Source: Actinomycetaceae bacterium TAE3-ERU4 (lineage in GTDB: Bacteria > Actinomycetota > Actinomycetes > Actinomycetales > Actinomycetaceae). From it: DNA of 64,000 nucleotides. The notes below the pieces were generated by a model. The model was not told where the DNA came from and did not search any database. It worked only from the letters and a program-made list of their open reading frames with translations. Shown one piece after another: positions 32,478-40,925 of the stretch (its first letter is position 1; each line of letters starts with the position of its first letter). The stretch lies in assembly GCA_019218365.1 (NCBI GenBank), contig JAHUUJ010000001.1, forward strand, positions 124,001 to 188,000. Direction: 5' to 3'. A program made the translations under genes and the position numbers.

Positions 32478-34346
32478 TTATGCATTCTGATTTGCGAGTT
32501 TAATGTGAAGTATTTCCACCTTCCCCTTTTGCGGAGAAGTAAGCCAGTTCCCTGACCCGTGAATCAGCTCAGCAGGTAAAACCTGACGATAATTTGCCCC
32601 CATGGCGACAGATAGCTCTTCTATCCGCACTTCCTGCGGCGTGAGGAAGAAACGAGAAAATACTTCAGGCGAAGCCTGAGCGTGTTCCAAACCGGCAAAA
32701 ATGGACCCTCCTTGGTCATCAAACAAAATAATCTGAATACCCGGGAAGGGAAGGAGAGTTTTCGCGAAAGTATCAAGCAAAGAAGTCACATCATGCAAGA
32801 AGGTCAGGTCCCCCAAAACTAAGCGAATAGGAGTTCCCAAATGAGTTGCTATTCCCCGACCAGTTGCAATATTTCCATCAATTCCGGCCAGTCCCCTGTT
32901 GGCAAAGACTACGGGAGCTTCTCCTCGTATTTCTTCCTTTTGTACGGATAATGCACCAGAAAAACGGTCAAAAAAGCGAATCGTGGAAGAAGCCCCCAAG
33001 AAAAGTGGGGTTTGATCAAGAATAGATTTTTCCCAAACTTGAGCACAGGCCCAAGGACGCGGGTCATCCCCCAAGCGGGCAGTCCCTTCTTCTTCCCATT
33101 GCCGCGCCCAAGACGAATAGCTGGCCGGGAACAAACAGGTGTGTGCCCTTACTTGGCTAAGTAAATCAGAAGTAGCAACTACCTCCGCCCCATTACCGAG
33201 CGCTTCAGGCCAGATTGCCCAATCAGCTGAAACCACTACCTTAGGTGCGCTCGAAAGCAATCTAGTGACCGGCCGACTCAGCGTTGGCCGCCCCATCACC
33301 AGTACTTGCTTCACTTCTTTCGCAAGGTCCGAAGGAGTGTGCAGCCCCAATGCCTGCTGATAATCAACGGGAGCGATAATTTCCTGTAGACACTCATCGG
33401 CTCGTTCCCACCCGCGGGCGCGAGAGGACGGTTCTGCCAACAGTGGCCAACCAAGTGAAAGCGCTACAAAGGCAGCTTCTGGACCAGCGCTATCACCAGC
33501 TACAACAACGCTTCGGTTTTCACTAAAATCAAGTAGAAAATGAGGATCAAGTTCTACCGGCTCACTCCGTTGCGGGCTGCGCTCGGAAAATTGTCCTGGT
33601 AAAGCCCGTAAAGCGCCACTTACAAATTGCGGAAGGGGAAAAGTTGGGGTGAGTGGGTCGGAAAAACAGGTATTTAGATGAACCACTCCGGGACGGTTGG
33701 AAAGTAGTCCGAGGGAAGCGGTAATCGAACGCCTAACCAAGGCCGCTAAATGGGTATCGGAATACCCGTTGGGTAAATCAAACTCATAAACGGGGGCAGA
33801 GCCGAAAATACCAACTTGGGAGGTAGTTTGATTCGCTCCAGTATCGCGCAATTCATGGGGACGATCGGCAGTTATTACAAGTAATGGAATGGACGAATGC
33901 GTCGCCTCTAAAACTGCCGGGTGGAGGTTAGCGACAGCGGTCCCGGAAGTTGTGATGATAACCGGCGGGGCCGCGGTAGGTGTTTCCAAGGCAGCGCTAG
34001 AAGATGCCGGGGCACGGTAGGTAACGGCGTTTTCACTGCGATAGGAAGGAATGTCTGAATCACGAATCCCAAATGCTTGAGCGGCTTTAGCCAGGCCGAG
34101 CGCGTAAAATCCAGCGGCACGTTCATCGGCGCAGATGTGTGCCCGCAATTTGCCGCTTTCTTCCGCTGCCGCTAACGCGTATGCCAAAGGTGCGCTACGC
34201 GATCCGGGACATAAAACCACATCGCGAACTCCCGCTTGTACCAGTTGGGACAGCAGTTCGTAGGCAGTTTTTAGCGACGGAGGCTGCTGCGCTAGCGGAA
34301 CCGGAATATTAGTTTGCGGTTTTTTGGCATCTTCCATACGTCGCAT
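32478..34346 (-). CDS. menD: SEPHCHC synthase MenD
   Basis: A 622-residue ThDP-dependent enzyme making 2-succinyl-5-enolpyruvyl-6-hydroxy-3-cyclohexene-1-carboxylate from isochorismate and 2-oxoglutarate. The N-terminal VVLCPGSRSAPLAYAL and CADERAAGFYALG (with the ThDP-activating Glu) are clear, and the C-terminal ThDP region has GDLTFLHDVTSLL and LFDDQGGSIFAGLEHAQ. There the metal-binding residues are written DDQGG where most family members have NDNGG or NNGGG. There is a variable inserted loop near residues 96-130 (Ser/Ala/Pro-rich). The gene's start ATG has no strong ribosome site; a second ATG four codons in is possible. It is one gene of the dispersed men set. Confidence 0.94.
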   Translation of the reverse strand: MRRMEDAKKPQTNIPVPLAQQPPSLKTAYELLSQLVQAGVRDVVLCPGSRSAPLAYALAAAEESGKLRAHICADERAAGFYALGLAKAAQAFGIRDSDIPSYRSENAVTYRAPASSSAALETPTAAPPVIITTSGTAVANLHPAVLEATHSSIPLLVITADRPHELRDTGANQTTSQVGIFGSAPVYEFDLPNGYSDTHLAALVRRSITASLGLLSNRPGVVHLNTCFSDPLTPTFPLPQFVSGALRALPGQFSERSPQRSEPVELDPHFLLDFSENRSVVVAGDSAGPEAAFVALSLGWPLLAEPSSRARGWERADECLQEIIAPVDYQQALGLHTPSDLAKEVKQVLVMGRPTLSRPVTRLLSSAPKVVVSADWAIWPEALGNGAEVVATSDLLSQVRAHTCLFPASYSSWARQWEEEGTARLGDDPRPWACAQVWEKSILDQTPLFLGASSTIRFFDRFSGALSVQKEEIRGEAPVVFANRGLAGIDGNIATGRGIATHLGTPIRLVLGDLTFLHDVTSLLDTFAKTLLPFPGIQIILFDDQGGSIFAGLEHAQASPEVFSRFFLTPQEVRIEELSVAMGANYRQVLPAELIHGSGNWLTSPQKGKVEILHIKLANQNA

Positions 34347-34452
34347 TTTAGTTCAAGGTGGGGACATCGGGGGCAAAAACTTCCTTCACCCTAGTATCTT
34401 AGGTAGTGTTATCCAGCCTTTAAGAGACTCAAGAAACGAGGGTATCTTACTC

Positions 34453-36063
34453 ATGGAGAAAAATTACACTCAGTCTCTCTCCCGCTTCACCACTACACAA
34501 CGAACTAGTACGAATCGCGGGCGGCTTTTACGAATTGCCGCCGGGGGAATACATATCGAATCTTCCACTTTTACCCCTTACATTTCTGGAGAAGCTGATT
34601 TTCGAGTAACCCGAGGTGACGACTTAAAGGCTCGCTACCCCTGGTTTACTTCTGCGTCTGATACTTCTGGCGGATACGATTTACCATCTCCAACGCCACA
34701 CACTTTTCCCTCACAGATGCCTCCTTTGGAGGGAGTGGAGCTAATCCCCCTCGTTCATGCCGGGGCGCTTCCGGGTGGTCCGGTAGATTCAACTTTTTTC
34801 GCAAACTGGTTGAAAGAGTTTAGCGAAGGGTTAGAAAAGGCGGCACAAAAGGGGGTAGATGGTCTACTGCTGGATATTCACGGGGCAATGGCCGTCCCGG
34901 GAATTGATGACCCGGAAGGTCTGATTGCCGAGCGGGCCCGCCGAATACTCGGTTCAAAGGCAATTATCTCGGCCGCAATGGACTTACACGGCAATATTTC
35001 AGAAGATCTTTTCCGCGCCTGCGATTTATTGACCTGCTATCGCACGGCACCTCATATTGACCAAGTTCCCACCCGCTATCGCGCCAGCGCTAACCTAGTA
35101 CGCGCCCTGCGCTACCCAACACCGATTTACCGGGCGCGCGTAGCTGTCCCGATTTTGCTTTCCGGGGAACAAACTTCCACACGGGTAGAACCGGGTAAGA
35201 GCCTTTATGAATCGTTGGAACCAGCGTGCGTAGCTGGGCGAGTTTGGGATGCGGCAATTTGGATGGGCTTCCCATGGGCAGATCAACCACGCTGCCACGG
35301 AGTGGTTGTCACCTGCGGGAGCGAACGCGAAGAAGTCAGTAAAGTTGCGCAAGAAATTGCCGAAAAATATTGGGGATACGTTAACGAATTTGACTTTGTT
35401 GGCCCTACTGCTGAGCCACAAGAAGCGATTAAACGCGCCTACGATAGCGAGGATTCACCGTTTTTCCTTTCCGACACCGGGGATAATCCCGGCGCGGGAG
35501 GATCTGATGATACCGTCGGATTTTTAGGGGAAATGCTCGCGCAATACCGTGAACGCAATTCACAAAAAAGCATTCTTTTTACCTCTATTTTTGATCCCGA
35601 AACAGTTTTGGAAGCACAAAATTACGGTCCCGATAAGGAATTGAAAGTTAGGCTTGGGGCAAAGGTGGGGGCCGAGACACGACAGGATGTTGCACTCACC
35701 GATACTTTCTTCACTGAAAAGCTATTTTCCAGTTCCTATGGCGGAAATAGTGTACTTTTACGCAGCGGTAATTTCCGGATTGTTGTCACTTCGGAACGAA
35801 CCCAATACTGCACGGAAGAAGCATTTAGACTGGCTGGCTTCCCGAACTTTTCCGGGCTAGATGTGGTGGCAGTAAAAATAGGTTATCTGGAACCAGACCT
35901 CTTTCAGGCAGCAAGCGGGTGGGTAATGGCTCTGACGCCTGGGGCGGTTGACCAAGATTTGATACGAGTTGGACATCAGCGCTTGAAACGCCCGCTTTTC
36001 CCTTTTGATTTACCGAGTTTCCATCCCAACTTAGAACCGTGGGTTGAATCAAGTGCTCATTAG
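34453..36063 (+). CDS. M81 family metallopeptidase (MlrC-like)
   Basis: A 536-residue protein of the M81 family, whose founding member MlrC (microcystinase) hydrolyses peptide bonds with a zinc ion. Readable conserved blocks are GGIHIESSTFTPY near residue 32, GLLLDIHGAMAV, ISAAMDLHGNISEDLF with the Asp-His pair, CYRTAPHIDQ, and DTGDNPGAGGSDDTVGFLGEM in the C-terminal half. The natural substrates of bacterial members are unknown. The start ATG 34453 follows GAGGGT; an earlier in-frame ATG at 34324 overlaps menD. It stands alone, read away from menD, and ends with a terminator. The cytoplasmic location is inferred from lack of a signal peptide. Confidence 0.87.
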   Translation: MEKNYTQSLSRFTTTQRTSTNRGRLLRIAAGGIHIESSTFTPYISGEADFRVTRGDDLKARYPWFTSASDTSGGYDLPSPTPHTFPSQMPPLEGVELIPLVHAGALPGGPVDSTFFANWLKEFSEGLEKAAQKGVDGLLLDIHGAMAVPGIDDPEGLIAERARRILGSKAIISAAMDLHGNISEDLFRACDLLTCYRTAPHIDQVPTRYRASANLVRALRYPTPIYRARVAVPILLSGEQTSTRVEPGKSLYESLEPACVAGRVWDAAIWMGFPWADQPRCHGVVVTCGSEREEVSKVAQEIAEKYWGYVNEFDFVGPTAEPQEAIKRAYDSEDSPFFLSDTGDNPGAGGSDDTVGFLGEMLAQYRERNSQKSILFTSIFDPETVLEAQNYGPDKELKVRLGAKVGAETRQDVALTDTFFTEKLFSSSYGGNSVLLRSGNFRIVVTSERTQYCTEEAFRLAGFPNFSGLDVVAVKIGYLEPDLFQAASGWVMALTPGAVDQDLIRVGHQRLKRPLFPFDLPSFHPNLEPWVESSAH

Positions 36064-36066
36064 ATA

Positions 36067-36100
36067 AGTGGGGGACGGCTTTTGTTTACCGTCCCCCACT
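36067..36100 (+). terminator. Terminator of the M81 peptidase gene
   Basis: A perfect 12-bp stem (36067-36078 with 36089-36100) and a 10-base loop are followed by ATTTTCCCG. It also separates the convergent glpT-type gene. Confidence 0.82.
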
Positions 36101-36137
36101 ATTTTCCCGTTTTTCTAAAGCTACGGGCAGGTAGAGA

Positions 36138-37532
36138 TTAGTTTCCCCATTTTGCGTGATGCTCATCAATGAGGCGACGCTCGTCCTTACCGATAATTAG
36201 CATGAGGATAACCGAGATTACTGAAACTCCAATTAGAACGATGTAGGTAACGTTCCATCCGAAACTGTTGATAAGGATACCCACACCGGTTGAGGCAAAA
36301 GATGCTCCTAGCAGGTATCCAAATAGCCCCGTGAATCCAGCCGCGGTTCCAGCCACGTTACGTGGAGATAAATCGATTGCCTGCAGACCAATTAGCATTA
36401 CTGGCCCATAGATTGCCCCACCGATAACACCGATGATGGTCATCATAATCCAGAATGGGGTTCCTACCGGCAATAGCCAGTAGATGGCGATGCTGGCTCC
36501 GGTAATTCCAAGGAAAAGAATACCGGCACCGGAACGCCATCCCTTGAAAACCTTGTCCGATACCCAACCACACAGCAAGGTTCCGACGATACCGGCAATT
36601 TCATAGAGGGAGAAGCCGGCGATTCCGCCAGCCAGCTTGGTTCCGTGAACTTCTTTCAGGTAGAAGGGAATCCAGTAGAGAACACCGTAGCGTAGGGTGT
36701 AAACAAAAACGTTGGTAATTGCCAAAAGCACAACAACCCGGTTGGTTAGAACGTGACGGAAAATAATCTGCCAGTAGCTCAGGTGAGCCAGTTCGCTGTC
36801 TACCGCATCTACCTTGGGGGGATCGTTACGGAACTCCTCGATTGGAGGTAGACCAACGGACTCGGGCGTATCGCGCATCAAGACAAAGGTAATCGCGGCG
36901 ACGATTAAGGCGATTACTGCAGGGAACCAGAAAGCTGATTGCCACTGGTTACCGGTAAAGTCGAGAGCATAAGCTGCCGCTACACCTACACCGGCTCCAC
37001 CAACGTTGTGGGCGCAGTTCCAAACCGAGGTTTTCCACCCACGCTCGTTTGTTGAGAACCAGTGCACAAGACTACGACCACTGGGAGGCCATCCCATTCC
37101 TTGGAACCAACCGTTGATAAACATTACGGTGGCAAACACGCTTACAGAAGCGGTTGCAAAGGGAACAAAGGCAATGAATAGGTTGGTCAGGGCAGAAAGA
37201 GCCAAACCTAGGGGCAAGAAGTATCGAGCATTTGCCCGGTCGGACATTGTCGCCATGAAGAATTTTGACAATCCGTAGCTAATTAGGACTGCGTTTGCGA
37301 TAACCCCGAGGGCGACTTTGTCGTATCCGAGTTCGCTCTTTAGAAGCGGTCCAACTAGAGAAACATTGTTACGAATCAGGTAGTAACCGGCATAACCGAT
37401 AAAAATACCCATGAACACCGACAGGCGCAGACGCTTATACAGCGGGGCAATTTCTTCTTTAGGTAATCTCGGAATCGGCGGCGGTGCGCTGAGGAAACCG
37501 AGGCTCCGGTCTGCGTTTTTGGTATCTTTCAT
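36138..37532 (-). CDS. Organophosphate:phosphate antiporter, GlpT/UhpT type
   Basis: A 464-residue major facilitator protein with 12 hydrophobic segments, close to the glycerol-3-phosphate transporter. Both substrate-phosphate arginines are present: Arg54 in GYYLIRNN and Arg281 in YTLRYGVLYW, equivalent to Arg45 and Arg269 of E. coli GlpT. The family signature NGWFQGMGWPPSGRSLVHWFS lies near residues 140-160. The protein could carry glycerol-3-phosphate or a hexose phosphate; the sequence does not decide. It has its own 313-base upstream region with an inverted repeat, but no glp gene or kinase lies beside it. Confidence 0.9.
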   Translation of the reverse strand: MKDTKNADRSLGFLSAPPPIPRLPKEEIAPLYKRLRLSVFMGIFIGYAGYYLIRNNVSLVGPLLKSELGYDKVALGVIANAVLISYGLSKFFMATMSDRANARYFLPLGLALSALTNLFIAFVPFATASVSVFATVMFINGWFQGMGWPPSGRSLVHWFSTNERGWKTSVWNCAHNVGGAGVGVAAAYALDFTGNQWQSAFWFPAVIALIVAAITFVLMRDTPESVGLPPIEEFRNDPPKVDAVDSELAHLSYWQIIFRHVLTNRVVVLLAITNVFVYTLRYGVLYWIPFYLKEVHGTKLAGGIAGFSLYEIAGIVGTLLCGWVSDKVFKGWRSGAGILFLGITGASIAIYWLLPVGTPFWIMMTIIGVIGGAIYGPVMLIGLQAIDLSPRNVAGTAAGFTGLFGYLLGASFASTGVGILINSFGWNVTYIVLIGVSVISVILMLIIGKDERRLIDEHHAKWGN

Positions 37533-37570
37533 CTTTGAAAACCTTTCTTAAGCGTAAAAGGATGAAAAAA

Positions 37571-37601
37571 CCCTAGTCTTTTTACGGTATTTACGCTAGG
37601 G
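37571..37601 (-). promoter_or_regulatory. Inverted repeat before the GlpT-type gene
   Basis: CCCTAG (37571-37576) and CTAGGG (37596-37601) flank two direct copies of TTTACG nine bases apart (37581, 37590). The element lies 39-69 bases before the ATG at 37532, an operator or leader position. The rest of the gap 37533-37845 is very AT-rich; a weak promoter TTGCGG-N17-AATAAC may exist on the minus strand near 37640-37670, but I would not rely on it. Confidence 0.45.
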
Positions 37602-37845
37602 GTGTGGACATTTTTTCGGTTTTCCTCTAGACACAATCTACAAATGTTATTTTTCGGATACTTATTTTCCGCAAGAAATCGCCCTTTATGGGACTTTAGT
37701 CAGGTGGTCATTTTTTCATACAAATATTGCACTTTTGTTCATTCGATATAAATCGTCAACCAGACAATCCAATATCACAAAACTATTTACCGCTTCTTCC
37801 CAATTCGCGCCTATCTCGGACTTTTCCATATTTTCTAAATATCTA

Positions 37846-38844
37846 CTAAAGATATGAACACATTTCTTCGAGGCGGCGTTCCCAGCGAGCCACCAGTTCA
37901 CGAGTTCCTTCGTCTTGTGTTTGCAACCTTTCGCCGTATTCTGGGCGCGGGGAAGAAATAGTTAACGTGCAGTTCTGCGGGGGAAAATTACCCGCCGGTT
38001 CCGTAACGAATAATCTTCCCGTTCCCAGCCCGCAAGGCCCATCAAGTTTTTCGACAGCCGCCGCTAAACGCACTGCCCCCCAGATTCCCACAGATGAATC
38101 AAGCGCGGAAGAAATAACTACCGGTATATCGGCCTTTTCAATAATTTCTAGAGCCGCGCGTATCCCCCCTAGGGGCTGCATCTTTACCACCAACAAATCA
38201 GCCGCCTGCGCTCTGACGACTTTTAAGGGATCTTCTGCCCGCCGTACTGACTCATCGGCAGCCACTCGTGTTTGTACCCGGGAACGTACCCAGGCTAAAT
38301 CTTCAACTTCCCAACAGGGTTGTTCCACATAGTCCAATCCTCCGGCCGCACGAGAAAGCTCCGTGATGACTTTAACTGCCTCTTCTTTTTCCCATGCAGC
38401 ATTGGCATCTATCCGAATTTTTCCGGCCGTACCGAGGGCGGAACGAACTGCCTCCAAGCGGGCACAGTCTTCAACAAGCGAGGAACGTGGATCTGCTACT
38501 TTTACTTTTGCGGCGAGCGCCCCGGGTTGAGCAAGTACAAGTTCTTCGGCCTTTTCTGGGCTCACAACCGGCACGGTAACATTCAAGGGGATAGTTTCCC
38601 GCAGTGGACGGGGAGGTTCTTCTCGCGCCATTTCCAGTGCAGCACGTAGCCAGGTAGAAGACTCACGCGAGTCGTAGTCCCAAAAGGGGCTGCATTCCCC
38701 CCAGCCAGCCGGCCCTAATAGTCCGAGTCCTTCACGAGTTTCAATACCGCGAAAACGTACTTTGAGAGGAACTTGCCAGACTACGCCGCGGGTAATTCCC
38801 AATTCTTGCAAAACGGTGGGAACACGAATGTTAGAAAATCTCAT
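37846..38844 (-). CDS. menC: o-Succinylbenzoate synthase MenC
   Basis: A 332-residue enolase-superfamily enzyme that dehydrates SHCHC to o-succinylbenzoate. The catalytic lysines and metal ligands are visible in order: KVKV with the base Lys, RIDANAAW (Asp), VEQPCW (Glu), AADESVRR (Asp) and VVKMQPLGG (Lys). The length is normal. The start ATG at 38844 has no strong ribosome site. It is followed by the long AT-rich glpT leader, and preceded by the DUF2797 gene 50 bases upstream. Confidence 0.94.
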   Translation of the reverse strand: MRFSNIRVPTVLQELGITRGVVWQVPLKVRFRGIETREGLGLLGPAGWGECSPFWDYDSRESSTWLRAALEMAREEPPRPLRETIPLNVTVPVVSPEKAEELVLAQPGALAAKVKVADPRSSLVEDCARLEAVRSALGTAGKIRIDANAAWEKEEAVKVITELSRAAGGLDYVEQPCWEVEDLAWVRSRVQTRVAADESVRRAEDPLKVVRAQAADLLVVKMQPLGGIRAALEIIEKADIPVVISSALDSSVGIWGAVRLAAAVEKLDGPCGLGTGRLFVTEPAGNFPPQNCTLTISSPRPEYGERLQTQDEGTRELVARWERRLEEMCSYL

Positions 38845-38894
38845 CTCCAGTCCCTACCTGCGTTAACAAGACCTCACTAGAAAACAATAAACTT

Positions 38895-39896
38895 TCATAG
38901 TTGAATGTCTATTTCGTGAGCTTTTAAGGCTCCTAGATTAACCGTGTAAAGGGGGGATTGTTTTCCCTCTGGAGTCAACAGGTCACAAGCGGTATTTTCA
39001 CTTTCTTCTAACTTGCGGACAAACGCGGTAGTCCCCGCGAGAGAAACAATTTTTAGTTGATGTTCCCCCGAAGTAAGTTTAAGCATCCCCCCATTTACGG
39101 GTGTTTTTCCGAGTGCCAAGTAGTCGGAAGTGACGGTATTTATCCACGCGAGAGTACCGGGAATCTGCGTCAGTACCTTTGGAGCTACTTCAGTTCCGAC
39201 AATTCCGGCAAAGGCCTGCGGGTTAGGTTCACTTCCACGTAACCCCTCCTGGGTAAGAATCTCCATTACCTCCGCGGCGGCGGTAATTAGGCTATCCGAC
39301 ATGTCATTGACACTTAGAGGTTTAAGGAAACTTTTTGCCTTGCGATCAGCTCTTACTGCCTGCGATATTCCACCTATTTTAGAGACTGCACGTTCAGCTT
39401 CACGCACCTGCCAACCATCTGCGTAGTCAGCTACTCGCAAAGTCATTACCGCACCTTGTTCAACCCAGCGTGAAACAATTCGTGAAGAACGAGAAGTTCC
39501 AACTTTCATAGTTCCATCGGCAAAAATTGCCAGATACAGAAAATGGGGAACGTTCAGATAGTTATACAAAAGCTCTGAAGCTTTCTCCCTCGGGGTGTTA
39601 TGAATAAGGCGGGATTGATCTGCACGCGCGCACGGGTAGCACTGTGTTCCCTTTTCAATTTGCCTGGCCGTACGACAGGGCACCACCATAAATCCGCCCT
39701 CGGGAGCAAAACGCGAACTTCCGATACAGCGTCTTTTTCCAGTTAGGTGAAAACGAATTTCCTCTCCCGCCTGCAAAGTATTTTTTTCATTGCTTGCCAG
39801 CTCATTAGCTAGAGGTTCACCTTCAGCGCTAAGCAGCCGTAAATTGGCAACAGTAGAGGTTTCCTGGGCAGAAAATTTGGTGATATATCCAAGCAT
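38895..39896 (-). CDS. DUF2797 family protein (zinc-ribbon plus GIY-YIG-like core)
   Basis: A 333-residue cytoplasmic protein of unknown function. It has a cysteine cluster, RCIGS near residue 57, PCRTARQ near 75, and CYPCARAD near 90, arranged like a zinc site. After it comes a segment LYLAIFADGTMKVGTSRSSRIVSRWVEQGA near residue 135 that resembles the start and end of a GIY-YIG nuclease fold. The gene is divergent from menB with 48 bases between, and lies before menC by 50 bases, so co-transcription with menC is likely. It could be a nucleic-acid-binding or repair protein; that is a fold-level guess. Confidence 0.78.
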   Translation of the reverse strand: MLGYITKFSAQETSTVANLRLLSAEGEPLANELASNEKNTLQAGEEIRFHLTGKRRCIGSSRFAPEGGFMVVPCRTARQIEKGTQCYPCARADQSRLIHNTPREKASELLYNYLNVPHFLYLAIFADGTMKVGTSRSSRIVSRWVEQGAVMTLRVADYADGWQVREAERAVSKIGGISQAVRADRKAKSFLKPLSVNDMSDSLITAAAEVMEILTQEGLRGSEPNPQAFAGIVGTEVAPKVLTQIPGTLAWINTVTSDYLALGKTPVNGGMLKLTSGEHQLKIVSLAGTTAFVRKLEESENTACDLLTPEGKQSPLYTVNLGALKAHEIDIQL

Positions 39897-39906
39897 GTTT
39901 ATAAGA

Positions 39907-39927
39907 CTACCTGATTTAAGCAGGTAG
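39907..39927. promoter_or_regulatory. Inverted repeat in the menB/DUF2797 divergent promoter gap
   Basis: A perfect 7-bp inverted repeat CTACCTG-N7-CAGGTAG fills the centre of the 48-base gap between two divergent genes, so a bound protein could control both directions. It overlaps the -35 and spacer region of the menB promoter. Confidence 0.6.
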
Positions 39928-39932
39928 ACCGC

Positions 39933-39938
39933 TAAACT
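39933..39938 (+). promoter_or_regulatory. -10 box of a leaderless menB transcript
   Basis: TAAACT ends 6 bases before the menB ATG (39945) with no Shine-Dalgarno between, so transcription should start at or beside the ATG. Leaderless mRNAs are common in actinobacteria. Confidence 0.6.
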
Positions 39939-39944
39939 GGTTCT

Positions 39945-40925
39945 ATGAGTTCACTACCTTTTGTTTCCGACACTTTTGACCCTCAGCGCTGGCGCGAGGT
40001 AACGGGCTTTAGCGACCTGCGGGAAATTACCTACCATCGGGGGATTTCCCGTGGCCCCCAAGATGGTCGTCCGCGCGGAGAGGATTTACCGGTTGTAAGA
40101 ATTGCTTTTGATCGCCCGGAAATTCGTAATGCTTTCCGCCCTTCTACGGTGGATGAACTTTATAGGACTCTTGATCATGCACGCATGAGCCCCGATGTGG
40201 CGGCAGTAATTTTAACCGGAAACGGCCCTTCTCCTAAGGATGGTGGATACGGTTTCTGCTCTGGCGGGGACCAGCGGATTCGTGGACGTGACGGGTATCG
40301 TTACGAGAACTCTGGAGCGCAGGCCGATGCGGATACTTCTACCCGACGCGAACAAATTGACGCAGCCCGCGCTGGAAGACTGCATATTTTGGAAGTACAG
40401 CGGCTGATTCGTACTATGCCGAAGGTGGTTATCGCCTGCATTAACGGCTGGGCTGCGGGAGGCGGACATTCTTTAAACGTGGTTTGCGACCTGTCTGTAG
40501 CGTCCTTGGAAAATGCACGTTTCATGCAAACAGATGCCAATGTTGGTTCTTTTGATGCCGGTTATGGCTCCGCCCTATTAGCCCGTCAGGTTGGGGATAA
40601 ACGAGCCCGAGAAATTTTCTTCCTTGCCCGCGAATATAGCGCCGCCGAAGCTGCTACCTGGGGTGTTGTGAACGAGGCCGTACCACACGCTCGCCTAGAG
40701 GAAACAGCGCTTGAATACGCCCAAATTATCGCCACTAAGTCACCCCAGGCAATTCGTATGTTGAAGTTCGCTTTTAATCTAGCGGACGATGGACTTGCGG
40801 GACAGCAAGTTTTTGCAGGAGAAGCCACACGCCTGGCCTACATGACTGATGAAGCAGTTGAGGGGCGCGACGCTTTCCTTGAGCGCCGGCCCCCCAATTG
40901 GTCTGATTTTCCCTACTATTTCTAG
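39945..40925 (+). CDS. menB: 1,4-Dihydroxy-2-naphthoyl-CoA synthase MenB
   Basis: A 326-residue crotonase-fold enzyme that cyclises o-succinylbenzoyl-CoA. Readable motifs are ICFCSGGDQRIRG-type substrate loop (YGFCSGGDQRIRGRDGY near 100), INGWAAGGGHSLNVVCDLSVAS and MQTDANVGSFDAGYGSALLARQVG. The Asp in QTDANVGSF stands where bicarbonate-dependent MenB enzymes have Gly, so this is the internal-carboxylate (bicarbonate-independent) type, as in mycobacteria. Its length is slightly greater than usual. It appears to be translated from a leaderless mRNA. It ends 4 bases inside the amidase gene's end on the opposite strand. Confidence 0.95.
   Translation: MSSLPFVSDTFDPQRWREVTGFSDLREITYHRGISRGPQDGRPRGEDLPVVRIAFDRPEIRNAFRPSTVDELYRTLDHARMSPDVAAVILTGNGPSPKDGGYGFCSGGDQRIRGRDGYRYENSGAQADADTSTRREQIDAARAGRLHILEVQRLIRTMPKVVIACINGWAAGGGHSLNVVCDLSVASLENARFMQTDANVGSFDAGYGSALLARQVGDKRAREIFFLAREYSAAEAATWGVVNEAVPHARLEETALEYAQIIATKSPQAIRMLKFAFNLADDGLAGQQVFAGEATRLAYMTDEAVEGRDAFLERRPPNWSDFPYYF

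Noticed and set aside
34324-34452. N-terminal extension of the M81 peptidase
   Set aside because: It overlaps menD and lacks a ribosome site; GAGGGT supports ATG 34453.
37716-37901. A 61-codon minus-strand frame after menC
   Set aside because: It overlaps the menC end in another frame, has no ribosome site and lies in AT-rich non-coding sequence.
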